Assembly: GCA_963812915.1 (NCBI GenBank)
Contig: CAWEXB010000008.1
Coordinates: forward strand, 248,001 to 312,000
Direction: 5' to 3'
DNA: 64,000 nucleotides
Source: JACVRW01 sp963812915
GTDB taxonomy: Bacteria > Actinomycetota > Thermoleophilia > Solirubrobacterales > Thermoleophilaceae
How positions within the stretch are numbered: position 1 is the stretch's first letter; every line of letters begins with the position of its first letter. The position numbers were made by a program, and so were the translations under genes. The notes below the pieces were generated by a model. It saw nothing but the letters and a program-made list of their open reading frames with translations, was not told the DNA's origin and did no database searches. Of this stretch, positions 16,767 to 26,234 are shown one piece after another.

Positions 16767-18638
16767 CTAGGACGCCGAGGCCGCCTTCTTCCGCCTCCCG
16801 CGCCCGCCGCGCCGGCCTCGCCGCCCGCGCCGGCGTCCGTTGCCCGACGATTCCGCCTCCGACGACGGGGGCGGGTTCACCAGCGACGCCTGCGCCGCCG
16901 AGCGCCCCACCTTCTCGATCCGCACGAGCGTCTTCTCGCCGACCAGCGGCGCCGCCCCGAAGACCGAGACGACGTAGCCGTCGAGCTTGGCCACGGCGTC
17001 GTCCTCGTTGTACATGTGCGGCTCCTCGATCTCGACGAGCACCTCTTCGCCCTCGCGGAACGGCAGCGCGCGCTCCTCGATCTCCTCGCGCGTGCCCTCG
17101 AGGACGACCTCGAAGTGGTCGATGGGGAGCGCCTCGGTGCCCTCGAAGTGGAAGTGCTTGCCGGTCTCCTCCTCGATCTCCGCGATCGTTCCGGGAGCGC
17201 CGTGTGTGCCCACCAGGATCGCGGCGACCTTCGGATGGACGCGGATCAGGAAGGCCGGCGTCCTCCGCCGCTCGACGGCCAGGTCGCGTAGCCAGCGGTC
17301 GACCTCGAGCGCCACGGTCTCCTCGGACAGCACCACGCCTTCGCCCTCGCAGGTCGGGCAGGCCTTGGTCAGGATCTCGCGCACGCCGTCGGTCACGTTC
17401 TGGCGCGTCATCTCAACGAGCCCGAGCGGGGAGATCTCGACCACGTACGTCTTCGTGCGGTCCTCGTCGAGCGACTTGCGCAGCGTCTTCAGCACCGCGT
17501 CGCGGTTCCGGGCGCGCGCCATGTCGATGAAGTCGATGACGATGATTCCGCCGATGTCCCGCAGCCGCAGCTGGCGCACGACCTCGTCGGCCGCCTCGAG
17601 GTTGGTCTTGGTGATGGTGTCCTCGAGCTTGGCGCCCTTGCCGCGGCCCGTGAACGAGCCCGAGTTGATGTCGATCACCGTCATCGCCTCGGCGTAGTCG
17701 ATCATCAGGTAGCCGCCGCTCGGCAGGTCCACCCGGCGCTTCAGCACCGACTCGATCGCCTCCTCCACCCCGTACCGCTCGAACAGCGGCTCGTCCTTGT
17801 CGTCGTAGAACTCGAGCCGCTCGAGCAGCTCCGGCGCCGTGCGGTTGAAGAACGACTCCAGCCGGTGGTGCTGCTTCGGGTCGTCGACGATCGCCTTCTC
17901 GAACTCGCCGGAGAAGATGTCGCGTGCGACGCGCACCGACAGGTCGGCCTCCTGGAAGACCATCGCGGGCGCGGGCACTTCCTTCGCGCGCTGCTGGAGC
18001 ACGTCGTGCAGCTTGTGGAGGTACTTGATCTCGCGCTCGAAGTCCTCGCGCTTGGCGCCCTGCGCGGCGGTGCGCACGATCGCGCCGCCCTCTCCGAGGT
18101 CGACCTTGCCGGCGGCCCGGCGCAGGCGGTCGCGCTCCTTGTCGTCGAGCCGTCGCGAGACCCCGACGCCCTCGCCCTGGGGCACGTACACGAGGTAGCG
18201 GCCCGCGATCGAGAGCTGCATCGAGAGGCGCGGCCCCTTCGTCTTCAGCGGATCCTTGACCGCCTGGACGAGTACCTCCTGCCCGGGCTTCAGAAGGTCC
18301 GTGATGCGCTTGCCGCGCTGGCGCCCGGTGCGTCCGCGGCGGGCCACCTCCACGCCGGGGAAGACGATGTCGTCCGCGTGGAGGAAGCCGTTCTTCTCGA
18401 GACCGATGTCAACGAACGCCGCCTCGAGGCCGGGCAGGACGTTGTCGACCTTGCCCTTGTAGATGTTTCCGACGATCGAGCGCGAGCCGCGTCGCTCAAT
18501 GTAGAGCTCCCCGACGCGCCCGTCGTCCTGGCTTTTCTGGCCGCGGCCTCGCTTACTGGCGGAGGCGGTTCCCTCCGACTCGAGGATCGCGACTCTCGTT
18601 TCGCCACGGTCCACCGTGACGAGCAACTGCTTTCTCAA
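16767..18638 (-). CDS. rng: Ribonuclease E/G family endoribonuclease
   Basis: 623 aa. An S1 domain (GSRSIVGNIYKGKVDNVLPGLEAAFVDIGLEKNGFLHADDI) is followed by the RNase H-like catalytic region. The two Mg2+-binding aspartates are in MTVIDINSG and IIVIDFIDMAR, and the zinc-link CPTCEGEG is present. The basic tail (RRRGRRGRRGGRGRRKKA) probably binds RNA. It lacks a long degradosome scaffold, so length is between RNase G and E. Start is TTG at 18638, with SD AAGGAAAG. Acts in rRNA/mRNA processing; first after the rod-shape genes. Confidence 0.94.
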   Translation of the reverse strand: MRKQLLVTVDRGETRVAILESEGTASASKRGRGQKSQDDGRVGELYIERRGSRSIVGNIYKGKVDNVLPGLEAAFVDIGLEKNGFLHADDIVFPGVEVARRGRTGRQRGKRITDLLKPGQEVLVQAVKDPLKTKGPRLSMQLSIAGRYLVYVPQGEGVGVSRRLDDKERDRLRRAAGKVDLGEGGAIVRTAAQGAKREDFEREIKYLHKLHDVLQQRAKEVPAPAMVFQEADLSVRVARDIFSGEFEKAIVDDPKQHHRLESFFNRTAPELLERLEFYDDKDEPLFERYGVEEAIESVLKRRVDLPSGGYLMIDYAEAMTVIDINSGSFTGRGKGAKLEDTITKTNLEAADEVVRQLRLRDIGGIIVIDFIDMARARNRDAVLKTLRKSLDEDRTKTYVVEISPLGLVEMTRQNVTDGVREILTKACPTCEGEGVVLSEETVALEVDRWLRDLAVERRRTPAFLIRVHPKVAAILVGTHGAPGTIAEIEEETGKHFHFEGTEALPIDHFEVVLEGTREEIEERALPFREGEEVLVEIEEPHMYNEDDAVAKLDGYVVSVFGAAPLVGEKTLVRIEKVGRSAAQASLVNPPPSSEAESSGNGRRRGRRGRRGGRGRRKKAASAS

Positions 18639-18659
18639 AGTTTCTTTCCTTGAAGTCCC

Positions 18660-19829
18660 TCATCGGCCCTTGGCCGCGGCGGTCTCGCGCGCCTGCGCGT
18701 GTATTGACTGCAGCAGTCCTATGGCCATCAATGTCGTTAGCACCGACGAGCCGCCGTAACTCACGAGCGGCAGGGGGATGCCGGTGATGGGCATGATTCC
18801 GATCGTCATGCCCACGTTGACGAAGACCTGGAACATCAACATTGCGGTGATGCCCCCGGCGACCAAAGCGCCGTAAAAGTTCTTCGACATAGTCAATATT
18901 CGCAGAGCGCGCCAGATCAGCAGCGCGAACAGCGACAGCACCAGCGCCGCGCCCACAAAGCCGAACTCCTCCCCCACCACGGAGAAGATGAAGTCCGTGT
19001 GGTGCTCGGGTAGGAAGTCGAGCCGAGTCTGCGTCGATTCCTCGCCGCGACCGGTCTTCCCCCCGGAGCCGATCGCGGTCAGCGACTGGTTGATCTGGTA
19101 GCCCTCCTCGCGGGGATCGTCAGTGGGGTTGAGGAAGGCCGTGAGGCGGTCCTGCTGGTACGGCTTCAGCAGCTCGATCCCCGCCGCCGGCGCGGCCACG
19201 AGGACCAGGGCGATCGCCACCGCGCCGAGCGCGGCCAGCGCGGCGAAGTGGGTCCACTTGGTGCCGGCCACGAACAGCACCGCCAGGACGATCGCGAGGT
19301 AGACGAGCCCGGAGCCGAGGTCCGGCTGGGCGACCACGAGTATCGCCGGCACCAGCGCCAGCAGCACGATCCGGCTGGTGGTCTCGCGATCGTCAAGACG
19401 GCGCGTGCGGTCGACCACGAACGCCGCCAGGGCCACCACGAGCAGCAGCTTCCCGAGCTCCGACGCCTGGAAGTTGAAGAACCCGAACTCGATCGCCCGG
19501 CGGGCGCCGCGGGCCGACACGCCGGCCGCGTACACGAGCACGATCGAGCCGATCATCAGCGCGTAGACGCCGAACTTCCACTCGCGCAGGCGCGAGTAGT
19601 CGAAGCGGGAGATCAGCAGCATCAGGACGAGCCCCGCCCCCGCGAAGATCCCCTGGCGGTATGCGTAGTAGTTGGGGTCGCCCGGAACGTCGTCCTGGGT
19701 GGCCGCCCCGACGGTGTAGACGCTGGCCGCCACCAGCCCGAGCGTCGCGAGCAGCAGCAGCGGGTCGATGCGCAGGAACCGCTTACCCGTCTCGCGGAAG
19801 TCCCTGATCTGCGAGCCGGGGGCGTTCAT
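18660..19829 (-). CDS. rodA: Rod-shape peptidoglycan glycosyltransferase RodA
   Basis: 389 aa SEDS polymerase with about ten helices that extends glycan chains with PBP2. Family motifs: FQASELGKLLLVVALA, VVAQPDLGSGLVYLAI and the catalytic-cavity aspartate region, then NVGMTIGIMPITGIPLPLVSYGGSS near the C-terminus. ATG at 19829 overlaps the mrdA stop (TGATG), so synthesis is coupled. Longer in-frame extension upstream is antisense-like Arg/Ala-rich sequence overlapping mrdA and is rejected. Confidence 0.95.
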   Translation of the reverse strand: MNAPGSQIRDFRETGKRFLRIDPLLLLATLGLVAASVYTVGAATQDDVPGDPNYYAYRQGIFAGAGLVLMLLISRFDYSRLREWKFGVYALMIGSIVLVYAAGVSARGARRAIEFGFFNFQASELGKLLLVVALAAFVVDRTRRLDDRETTSRIVLLALVPAILVVAQPDLGSGLVYLAIVLAVLFVAGTKWTHFAALAALGAVAIALVLVAAPAAGIELLKPYQQDRLTAFLNPTDDPREEGYQINQSLTAIGSGGKTGRGEESTQTRLDFLPEHHTDFIFSVVGEEFGFVGAALVLSLFALLIWRALRILTMSKNFYGALVAGGITAMLMFQVFVNVGMTIGIMPITGIPLPLVSYGGSSVLTTLMAIGLLQSIHAQARETAAAKGR

Positions 19830-21700
19830 CAGTCCGACGGTCCCCCACCCTCGACGATCCGCCGCTCGTTCACGTCGAAGAGCTCGGCGAGGATGCGCCG
19901 GGCCATCGGCGCGGCGGTCTCCGCGCCGAAACCGCCGGCCTCGTCGGTCACCGCCACGACGTACTTGGGATCCGGGTACGGCGCGAGCGCGACGTACCAG
20001 GACTGGTCGGCGCGGCCGAGTCCCTTCTCCGCCGTGCCGGTCTTGCCGGCGACGGGGATCGGGAAGCCGGCGAACACCTCGGTGGACGTGCCGCCCGCTG
20101 CGCTCGCGGCGCCGTGCAGGCCCTCGAGGATCGCCTGCCTGAACGACGGGTCGATCTTCAGGCGCCGGGCGGTGGGCGCCTCGAGCTGCTGGAGCGCCCG
20201 CCCGGCCGTGTCCTCGATCCGCATCCCGAGCCGGGGGCGCAGGACGCGCCCGCCGTTGGCGATCGTCGCGTACGCCACCGCCATCTGCAGCGGATCCACC
20301 GCCACGTCGCCCTGCCCGACCGACAGGTTGACGTTGTCGCCCACCGACCAGGGCCGGTCCGTCAGGCGCTTCTTGAAGAGCTGGTTGCGCCAGCGCGGCG
20401 TGGGCACGCGCCCGGGTTGCTCGGCCGGGAGGTCGATACCCGTCAGTCGTCCCAGGCCAAGCCGCCTCGCCCACCGCTGGAGCGCAAGCCCGTCGCCCCG
20501 CCCGTCCATGTCTCGCCCGAGCTGGTAGAAGAACACGTCGCTCGAGACGGTGAGCGCAGTGCGGAGGGCGAGCGCGCCGTGCGCCGCCCCGCCCGCGTTG
20601 TTGAACACCACGTCGCCGACGGTGAGCGAGCCGCCGTCGAAGAGGATCGTGTCGGGCGTGATCAGGCCGCTCTCGAGCGCCGCGGTGGCCGTGATCAGCT
20701 TGAAGGTCGAGCCCGTGGGGTAGCCGCCCTGGGTCGCGCGGTTCGTCAACGGCGCGCCGGTCTCGTCCGAGGTCAGGCGCTTGTAGTCGGAGGCCTTGAT
20801 CGTCTTCGCGAAGATGTTCGGGTCGAAGGACGGCTGCGAGCCGAGCGCCATCACCTGGCCGTTGCGAACGTCCATGACCGCGAAGGCGCCGTGGCCGGTG
20901 CCCGAGGCGAGCGCCTCCTGGCCGACCCGCTGGACGTCGAGGTCGACGGACAGGCGAAGCTGGCGCCCCTGCTGGGGCTGGCGGGTGGCGAGCTCGCGGC
21001 TGAGGTTGCCGAGCGCATCGACCTGCACCCGGGTGGCGCCGTTCCTTCCGCGCAGGAAGCGGTCGTACTCCGCCTCGATCCCGGACTGGCCGACCCGGTC
21101 GCCCATGTCCACCCCGCGGTAGCGCTCCTCCCCCAGCTGCTCCCGCGTGACCTCGCCGACGGTGCCGAACAGGTGCGCCCCGACCTCTCGATGCGGATAC
21201 TTCCGCAGGAAGACCCTCTCGATCGTCACACCCGGGAACACCTCCGGGCGCTCCAGCAGGTACGCGAACAGCTCCTCGGGCACGTCGGTCTTCACCGTCG
21301 CGGTGGCGAACGGGAGCGCGCTGAGCTGCTTCTCCACCCGCCGCTCGATCACCCGTGGACGCATCGCCAGCACCCTGCCGAGCCGCCTGTACAGGTTGCG
21401 TCGCTCGGCGATCAGGTCCGGCAGGGACGCGGGCGTCACCTTGACCGCGTAGCCGACCCGGTTACGCACCAGCACGCGCCCCTCGCGGTCCACGATCTCG
21501 CCCCGCGGGGCCTGCACCTTGATCTCGCGCAGCTGGTTGCCGCGGGCCTCCTCCACGTACTTCTCGCTCGAGAGCACCTGGAGGAACCAGAGCCGGAAGA
21601 AGATGATCGCGAAAGCGACGAGCGCGATCCCGCCGATGATCGCCACCCGCATGGCGAGCTTCGGCGTGAGCGTCGGGCGGCGCTCGTTGTCGAGGTACAT
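19829..21700 (-). CDS. mrdA: Penicillin-binding protein 2 (elongasome transpeptidase)
   Basis: 623 aa class B PBP. An N-terminal membrane anchor (VAIIGGIALVAFAIIFFRLWFLQVL) is followed by the PBP dimer domain (RGEIVDREGRVLVRNRVGYAV) and the transpeptidase domain with active-site STFK (YPTGSTFKLITATAALE), an SSD triad (TVSSDVFFYQLG) and KTGT (VAGKTGTAEKGLG). Crosslinks lateral wall together with RodA. 15 bp after mreD and coupled to rodA. Confidence 0.96.
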   Translation of the reverse strand: MYLDNERRPTLTPKLAMRVAIIGGIALVAFAIIFFRLWFLQVLSSEKYVEEARGNQLREIKVQAPRGEIVDREGRVLVRNRVGYAVKVTPASLPDLIAERRNLYRRLGRVLAMRPRVIERRVEKQLSALPFATATVKTDVPEELFAYLLERPEVFPGVTIERVFLRKYPHREVGAHLFGTVGEVTREQLGEERYRGVDMGDRVGQSGIEAEYDRFLRGRNGATRVQVDALGNLSRELATRQPQQGRQLRLSVDLDVQRVGQEALASGTGHGAFAVMDVRNGQVMALGSQPSFDPNIFAKTIKASDYKRLTSDETGAPLTNRATQGGYPTGSTFKLITATAALESGLITPDTILFDGGSLTVGDVVFNNAGGAAHGALALRTALTVSSDVFFYQLGRDMDGRGDGLALQRWARRLGLGRLTGIDLPAEQPGRVPTPRWRNQLFKKRLTDRPWSVGDNVNLSVGQGDVAVDPLQMAVAYATIANGGRVLRPRLGMRIEDTAGRALQQLEAPTARRLKIDPSFRQAILEGLHGAASAAGGTSTEVFAGFPIPVAGKTGTAEKGLGRADQSWYVALAPYPDPKYVVAVTDEAGGFGAETAAPMARRILAELFDVNERRIVEGGGPSD

Positions 21701-21715
21701 CAGGAGGCCACCCGT

Positions 21716-22300
21716 CTACACCTCGATCCCGCGCAGGCCGAGAGGCCCCGTCTCGCGTGGCTGCTGCTGGCGCCGGCGACGCACCTCCACGGGGTCCACC
21801 CTGAGCGACGGCCGCAGGACCCTCCGGCAGCCGGCGAAGACCGGCAGCGCGAGCAGCGCGTTCAGCAGGACGGTGACGACCATGTCGCGGAAGACGAGCG
21901 GACTCACCCTCGCCCCGACGTCGAGCATGAACGAGACCGCGGCGAAACCCACCACCCAGCCCGCCGTCGCGGCCGCGCCTACCGGGATCGGCAGGAGGCC
22001 GTGACTCGCGTCGCGCTGCTCTCGGAAGCGGCCCACGCCGTAGCCCACCGCCGTGAGCACCAGCGAGGAGGCCCCCATCGTCGCGCCCGACGCCAGGTCG
22101 AGCAGGAAGCCGGCGGCGAAACCGGTCGCGCAGCCGGACACGCTCCCCCCGTAGAACGCCACCGCGGCCACCACCAGCACGACCACGTCGGCCTGACCGC
22201 CTCCGACGATGCCGATCTGGCTCAGGGTCGAGAGCTGGAGCACCACCGCGAGCAGCAGCAGGAGTCCCACGCGCACCAGCGCGCCGAGGGAAAGGATCAC
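21716..22300 (-). CDS. mreD: Rod shape-determining protein MreD
   Basis: 194 aa with about five membrane helices (VGLLLLLAVVLQLSTLSQIGIVGGGQADVVVLVVAAVAFYGG, FRDMVVTVLLNALLALPVFA). The family is poorly conserved, and the call rests on topology plus position between mreC and mrdA. Includes a long C-terminal basic tail (RRVLRPSLRVDPVEVRRRRQQQ). The start overlaps the mreC stop by 4 bases. Confidence 0.9.
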   Translation of the reverse strand: MILSLGALVRVGLLLLLAVVLQLSTLSQIGIVGGGQADVVVLVVAAVAFYGGSVSGCATGFAAGFLLDLASGATMGASSLVLTAVGYGVGRFREQRDASHGLLPIPVGAAATAGWVVGFAAVSFMLDVGARVSPLVFRDMVVTVLLNALLALPVFAGCRRVLRPSLRVDPVEVRRRRQQQPRETGPLGLRGIEV

Positions 22301-23217
22301 GGCGTGATCACCCCGGCGGTCTGCGTGGCGGCCGGCTTGCGCGTGAGCACCTGGACGATGTCGATGCGCCTGAGATCGGCGAACGGCCGGACGTGCACGC
22401 GCTGGTAGAGCTCGACCTCGTCGAGGTCGACCCGGGTCACCTCGCCGATCGGAATTCCGCGCGGGAAGAGGGACTCCACCCTGGACGCCTTGAAGCCCGA
22501 CGTGACCACGATCGTCCCCTCGGTCACCCGCCTGCCGCCCTCGACGAAGTCGAGCAGCATGTCCCTCGGATCACCAACCTCGGGCTTGACGACGCCGGAG
22601 GCGCCGGCGGGCATGACCTGCGCCGCGACCCCGCTGGACTCATCCGTGATCAGGGTGACCTCGGAAGTGCCACCGGTCACGCGCGTGACCTTGCCCGCGA
22701 GCCCGCCCACCGGGTTGCCGGAGGACGGCTTGCTAGACGCCGCGATCACCGGCTGGTTCAGCCTGACCCCGTCGCTCGAGCCCTTGTCGACCTTCAGGCT
22801 CGAGTACCACACCGTCGGAGACCGCGCGATCACCCGCGCGGCAACCGGTCGCGTCCCGCGGGGGAATCCCTCCTGTCTGTGAAGCCCCACGAGCCCCTTC
22901 AGCTGGCGCGCGTCCCTCCGGGCGGTCTGGGCGTCGGCCAGCTCGGAGCGCAGCCGCTCGACCTGCTCCTTCAGCTCAGCGTTCTGGTCCTTGGCATCGA
23001 TCGTGTCCCCGGCCCAGCCGAAGAAGTCGCGCACCGGCTTGAGGGCGCGGCTCGCGCCGGTCTCGATCGGCGCGAACGCCTCCTGGGCGCCGCGCTGGAG
23101 GGCGTGGAAGAAGCCGCCGCTCGACTCGCCGAAGTAGGCGGTGAGGATGGCGATCGACAGCGCGACGAAAACGGCGAGCGCCGCCCGGCGCCTGCGAACC
23201 GCTTTCCTGTCATGCAC
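22297..23217 (-). CDS. mreC: Cell shape protein MreC
   Basis: 306 aa bitopic scaffold of the elongasome. A short basic cytoplasmic end and TM helix (RAALAVFVALSIAILTAYFGE) precede a coiled coil (NAELKEQVERLRSELADAQTARRDARQLKGLVGL, about residues 78-112) and the paired beta-barrel domain (PVAARVIARSPTVWYSSLKVDKGSSDGV, GIPIGEVTRVDLDEVELYQRVHVRPFADL). Coupled to mreD, 45 bp after mreB. Confidence 0.95.
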   Translation of the reverse strand: MHDRKAVRRRRAALAVFVALSIAILTAYFGESSGGFFHALQRGAQEAFAPIETGASRALKPVRDFFGWAGDTIDAKDQNAELKEQVERLRSELADAQTARRDARQLKGLVGLHRQEGFPRGTRPVAARVIARSPTVWYSSLKVDKGSSDGVRLNQPVIAASSKPSSGNPVGGLAGKVTRVTGGTSEVTLITDESSGVAAQVMPAGASGVVKPEVGDPRDMLLDFVEGGRRVTEGTIVVTSGFKASRVESLFPRGIPIGEVTRVDLDEVELYQRVHVRPFADLRRIDIVQVLTRKPAATQTAGVITP

Positions 23218-23262
23218 GCCTGCGCCCCCTCGCGCGGCGGGGCTAGTAGTGGCCCCTGGCCA

Positions 23263-24309
23263 CTACCGCCGCCGGTTCGTTCGGGAATTCTTGTTGCTGC
23301 GGTGAATGGCCTCGAACTCCTCGAGGCTTCGACCGGAGCCGACGGCCACACAAGTGAGCGGCGACTCGGCCAGGTGCGCCGGCATCTGCGTCTCGTCGCG
23401 CAGGCGCTCGTCGAGCCCCTGAAGGAGGGCGCCGCCGCCCGCGAGCATGATTCCCCGGTCCATGATGTCCGAGGCCAGCTCGGGGGGCGTGCGGTCGAGG
23501 GTCTCCTTGACCGCGTCGATGATCGCCTGGAGCGTCTCCTCCAGGGCCATCCGCACCTCTTCGCTCGTGAGCACGATGGTCTTGGGCAGGCCGGAGACGA
23601 GGTCGCGGCCGCGGATCTCGGCCTGGACCTCTTCCTGGAGCGGGAAGGCGGAGCCGATCTCGAGCTTGACCTCCTCGGCCGTCTGCTGGCCGATCATAAG
23701 CTTGTATTCCCGTTTGACGTAATTGATGATCGCCTCGTCGAGCTCGTCGCCGCCGATGCGGATCGACTGCGACACGACGATGCCGCCGAGCGAGATCACC
23801 GCCACCTCGCTGGTGCCGCCGCCGACGTCGACGACCATGTTGCCCGTCGGCTCCCCCACCGGCAGGCCGGCGCCGATGGCCGCCGCCATCGGCTCCTCGA
23901 TCAGGTAGGCCTGCCGCGCCCCCGCGCTCAGACAGGCCTCCTCGACCGCGCGCTTCTCGACCCCGGTGACGCCGGACGGCACGCAGACCACCACCCGCGG
24001 ATGCGCCCAGCGGTTCTGGTGCACCTTCTGGATGAAGTGGCGCAGCATCTGCTCGGTCACGTCGAAGTCCGCGATCACCCCGTCCTTGAGCGGACGGATC
24101 GCCTGGATCGTGCCGGGGGTGCGGCCCAGCATCCGCTTTGCCTCGATCCCGACGGCGTGCACTTCCTGGCTACGCGAGTCGATCGCCACGACGGACGGCT
24201 CGGACAGCACGATGCCGCGGCCGCGCACGTAGACCAGCGTGTTGGCGGTCCCGAGGTCGACGGCCATGTCGCGGCCACCCATGCCGGTGAGGTACGAGAA
24301 GAAGCCCAT
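23263..24309 (-). CDS. mreB: Actin-like rod-shape protein MreB
   Basis: 348 aa actin homologue that positions wall synthesis. Phosphate-1 loop AVDLGTANTLVYVRGRGIVL, connect-1, VVDVGGGTSEVAVISLGGIV (phosphate-2) and the adenosine motif MLAGGGALLQGLDERL are intact. ATG 24309 gives the usual short amphipathic N-terminus (MGFFSYLTGMGGRDMAVDLG). Genes follow in order mreB-mreC-mreD-mrdA-rodA. A paralogue is encoded at 60018-61064. Confidence 0.97.
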   Translation of the reverse strand: MGFFSYLTGMGGRDMAVDLGTANTLVYVRGRGIVLSEPSVVAIDSRSQEVHAVGIEAKRMLGRTPGTIQAIRPLKDGVIADFDVTEQMLRHFIQKVHQNRWAHPRVVVCVPSGVTGVEKRAVEEACLSAGARQAYLIEEPMAAAIGAGLPVGEPTGNMVVDVGGGTSEVAVISLGGIVVSQSIRIGGDELDEAIINYVKREYKLMIGQQTAEEVKLEIGSAFPLQEEVQAEIRGRDLVSGLPKTIVLTSEEVRMALEETLQAIIDAVKETLDRTPPELASDIMDRGIMLAGGGALLQGLDERLRDETQMPAHLAESPLTCVAVGSGRSLEEFEAIHRSNKNSRTNRRR

Positions 24310-24403
24310 TCGCTGTTCGGGAGTGAGGATAAGCGCCGGGGCGGCAGCCCGCACCTTCGACGCCTCGCTGAGGACGAGCGCCGGAGCCGCGCCCGCGGGG
24401 AGT

Positions 24404-24955
24404 CTAGCTACGGCGGAGCAGATCGGGGTCGAGTCGCAAGAGCGCTGCGACCGGCAGGCCGACGACGTTCCAGTAGTCGCCCTCGATCGCCTCCACGAGG
24501 GCCGCGCCCTGGCCCTGGATCGCGTAGCCGCCGGCCCGTTCGCGCCATTCGCCCAATGCGAGATACCAGTTGATGTCGTCCGGCTCGAGCAGGCGGAAGC
24601 GGACGCGTGTGACCGCCACGTCCGAGCGGTCACCCCGTTCGTCGCGCAATGCGACCCCGCTCATCACCTCGTGGGTGCGGCCCGAGAGCCGGCGCAGAAA
24701 CGTCTCCGCCTCGGCCGGCTCCCGCGGCTTGCCGAAGGCCCGCCCGTCGAGGACGACGGCGGTGTCAACCCCCAGAACCCGTGCCCCGGCCACGGCTGCC
24801 GCCTTGCGCCTCGCGTTCTGGACCACCAAGCGGCGCGGCTCGCCTTCCGTCAGCTCCTCCACGTCGGGCGCAGCGACGCGGAAGTCGACCCCGAGCTGCT
24901 CCAGAATCGCCCGGCGTTGCGGAGAGCGGGAAGCGAGGATGAGCGACTCGGGCAA
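24404..24955 (-). CDS. maf: Maf-family nucleoside triphosphate pyrophosphatase
   Basis: 183 aa. Hydrolyses non-canonical or modified dNTP/NTP to monophosphates. Signature LILASRSPQRRAILEQLGVDFRV at the N-terminus, VLGVDTAVVLDGRAFGKP, and the terminal AIQGQGAALVEAIEGDYWNVVGLPV with the conserved Q and E/D residues of the dTTP/UTP type. The TTG start at 24955 directly follows the ndk stop (TAGTTG) and keeps the LILASxSPxR motif at residue 5. Lies upstream of mreB, as in many bacteria. Confidence 0.94.
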   Translation of the reverse strand: MPESLILASRSPQRRAILEQLGVDFRVAAPDVEELTEGEPRRLVVQNARRKAAAVAGARVLGVDTAVVLDGRAFGKPREPAEAETFLRRLSGRTHEVMSGVALRDERGDRSDVAVTRVRFRLLEPDDINWYLALGEWRERAGGYAIQGQGAALVEAIEGDYWNVVGLPVAALLRLDPDLLRRS

Positions 24956-25366
24956 CTATTGGGAGAGATCGGGGAAGAACAGCGCGGTCTCGCGCCGGGC
25001 AGCCTCGGTCGAGTCGGCGCCGTGGACGAGGTTCGTCTGGACCTCCAGCCCGAAGTCGCCGCGGATCGAGCCCGGGGCCGCCTCGAGCGGGTTGGTGGCG
25101 CCGATCACCTGGCGCGCCGAGGCCACGGCCTCGTAGCCCTCTAGCACGAGCGCCACCAGCGGGCCGCCGGTGATGAAGTCGACGAGGTCTCCGAAGAACG
25201 GCTTCTCGCGGTGCTCGGCGTAGTGCTCCTCGGCCAACTCGCGATCGACGCTCATGTGCTTCATCGCGACGATCGTGAGCCCCTTGCGCTCGAACCGGCG
25301 GATGACCTCGCCCGTCAGGCCGCGCTCGAACGCGTCCGGCTTCACCAGGATCAGGGTCCGGTCCAT
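24956..25366 (-). CDS. ndk: Nucleoside diphosphate kinase
   Basis: 136 aa. RTLILVKPDAFERGLTGEVIRRFERKGLTIVAMKH at the start and the catalytic histidine in QTNLVHGADSTEAARRE (active-site NxxHGSDS motif, here NLVHGADS). Balances NTP pools. Complete. Confidence 0.97.
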   Translation of the reverse strand: MDRTLILVKPDAFERGLTGEVIRRFERKGLTIVAMKHMSVDRELAEEHYAEHREKPFFGDLVDFITGGPLVALVLEGYEAVASARQVIGATNPLEAAPGSIRGDFGLEVQTNLVHGADSTEAARRETALFFPDLSQ

Positions 25367-25408
25367 TGATCTCCTCTCGGGTCGTGGAGGGGCGGCTGGC
25401 CTAGCCGG

Positions 25409-25972
25409 CTAACCGGCGGACTGCGGGCGATCGCGGCTGCTGGCGCGAGCGGACCGCTCCACGGACCGCGCCGGTGCGGCGGCCGCGGCCCGTCGGGCGC
25501 GCTGGCGACGGCCCTCGGGCGGGAGCTGGCCGACCTCGGCCTCGCAGTACGGGCAGATCTTCCAGTGCGGGTCGAGCGGCTTTCCGCAGACCGTGCACGG
25601 CTCCTTCAGCCGGCGCAGGCAGCTCGGGCAGCGCAGGAATGTCTTCTCGACCTCGAACCCGCAGTACGGACATTCCAGATTCTCGAAGCTGGCGAGCCGC
25701 GCCTCGGCGGCCGCGATCTCGAGATCGCGCTCCCGCATGTCCTCCAGATACTCGGGCGGCCGCACGATGACGTAGACGATCGTGCCGATGAACGGGAACA
25801 GCGAGGCGGCCGTTGCGCAACCGACGAGCAGCGGGTCGGCGATGCGCCGGCGCGCGTCCGCGAAGGTCCAGTACACCAGCGCGAGCCAGATCACGACGAG
25901 GAACAGCAGCAGCAGGTTTACCGCGAGGTTCAGCCCGTCGTTCTCGATCCCGAAGACGGCGAGAGGGCCCAT
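25409..25972 (-). CDS. Membrane protein with double zinc ribbon
   Basis: About 187 aa. Two membrane helices near the N-terminus (NLAVNLLLLFLVVIWLALVYWTFADA; PLLVGCATAASLFPFIGTIVYVIV) are followed by a PPEYLEDMRERDLEIAAAEARL helix and two zinc ribbons with CPYCGFEV...CPSC and CTVCGKPL...CPYC. The basic tail RRQRARRAAAAAPARSVERSARASSR probably lies in the cytoplasm. A GTG at 25996 starts 2 bases after the upstream stop and is an alternative start. Function unknown. Confidence 0.75.
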   Translation of the reverse strand: MGPLAVFGIENDGLNLAVNLLLLFLVVIWLALVYWTFADARRRIADPLLVGCATAASLFPFIGTIVYVIVRPPEYLEDMRERDLEIAAAEARLASFENLECPYCGFEVEKTFLRCPSCLRRLKEPCTVCGKPLDPHWKICPYCEAEVGQLPPEGRRQRARRAAAAAPARSVERSARASSRDRPQSAG

Positions 25973-25998
25973 TGAAAGCGCGAGTGTAGTGGTCACGG

Positions 25999-26115
25999 TT
26001 ACAAGAAAAGCCGTCCGAGCGCGTACCCGATGCCAAAGAACACAAGGATGACCGTGGCCACGACCACGGCGACCAGGCCGATCATCACGCCGAAGCGGGG
26101 GCCGTCTCGGTCCAT
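25999..26115 (-). CDS. Small single-helix membrane protein
   Basis: 38 aa: a short hydrophilic N-terminus (MDRDGPRFGV) and one hydrophobic helix (MIGLVAVVVATVILVFFGIG) ending YALGRLFL. ATG at 26115. Too short for homology claims; support is the clear membrane helix, the tight 2-base spacing to the GTG of the next gene, and same-strand location. Function unknown. Confidence 0.5.
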   Translation of the reverse strand: MDRDGPRFGVMIGLVAVVVATVILVFFGIGYALGRLFL

Positions 26116-26234
26116 GAGCCGTGAATCCTGGCAGGCGAGGCGGGTAAGGAACTCGCACTCGTGGCGTGGACCAGGTCCGGCTGGGGCTCGGTACGCGGGT
26201 ACCCGGGGCAGAGCCGCTGTGAGGAGACGCACGC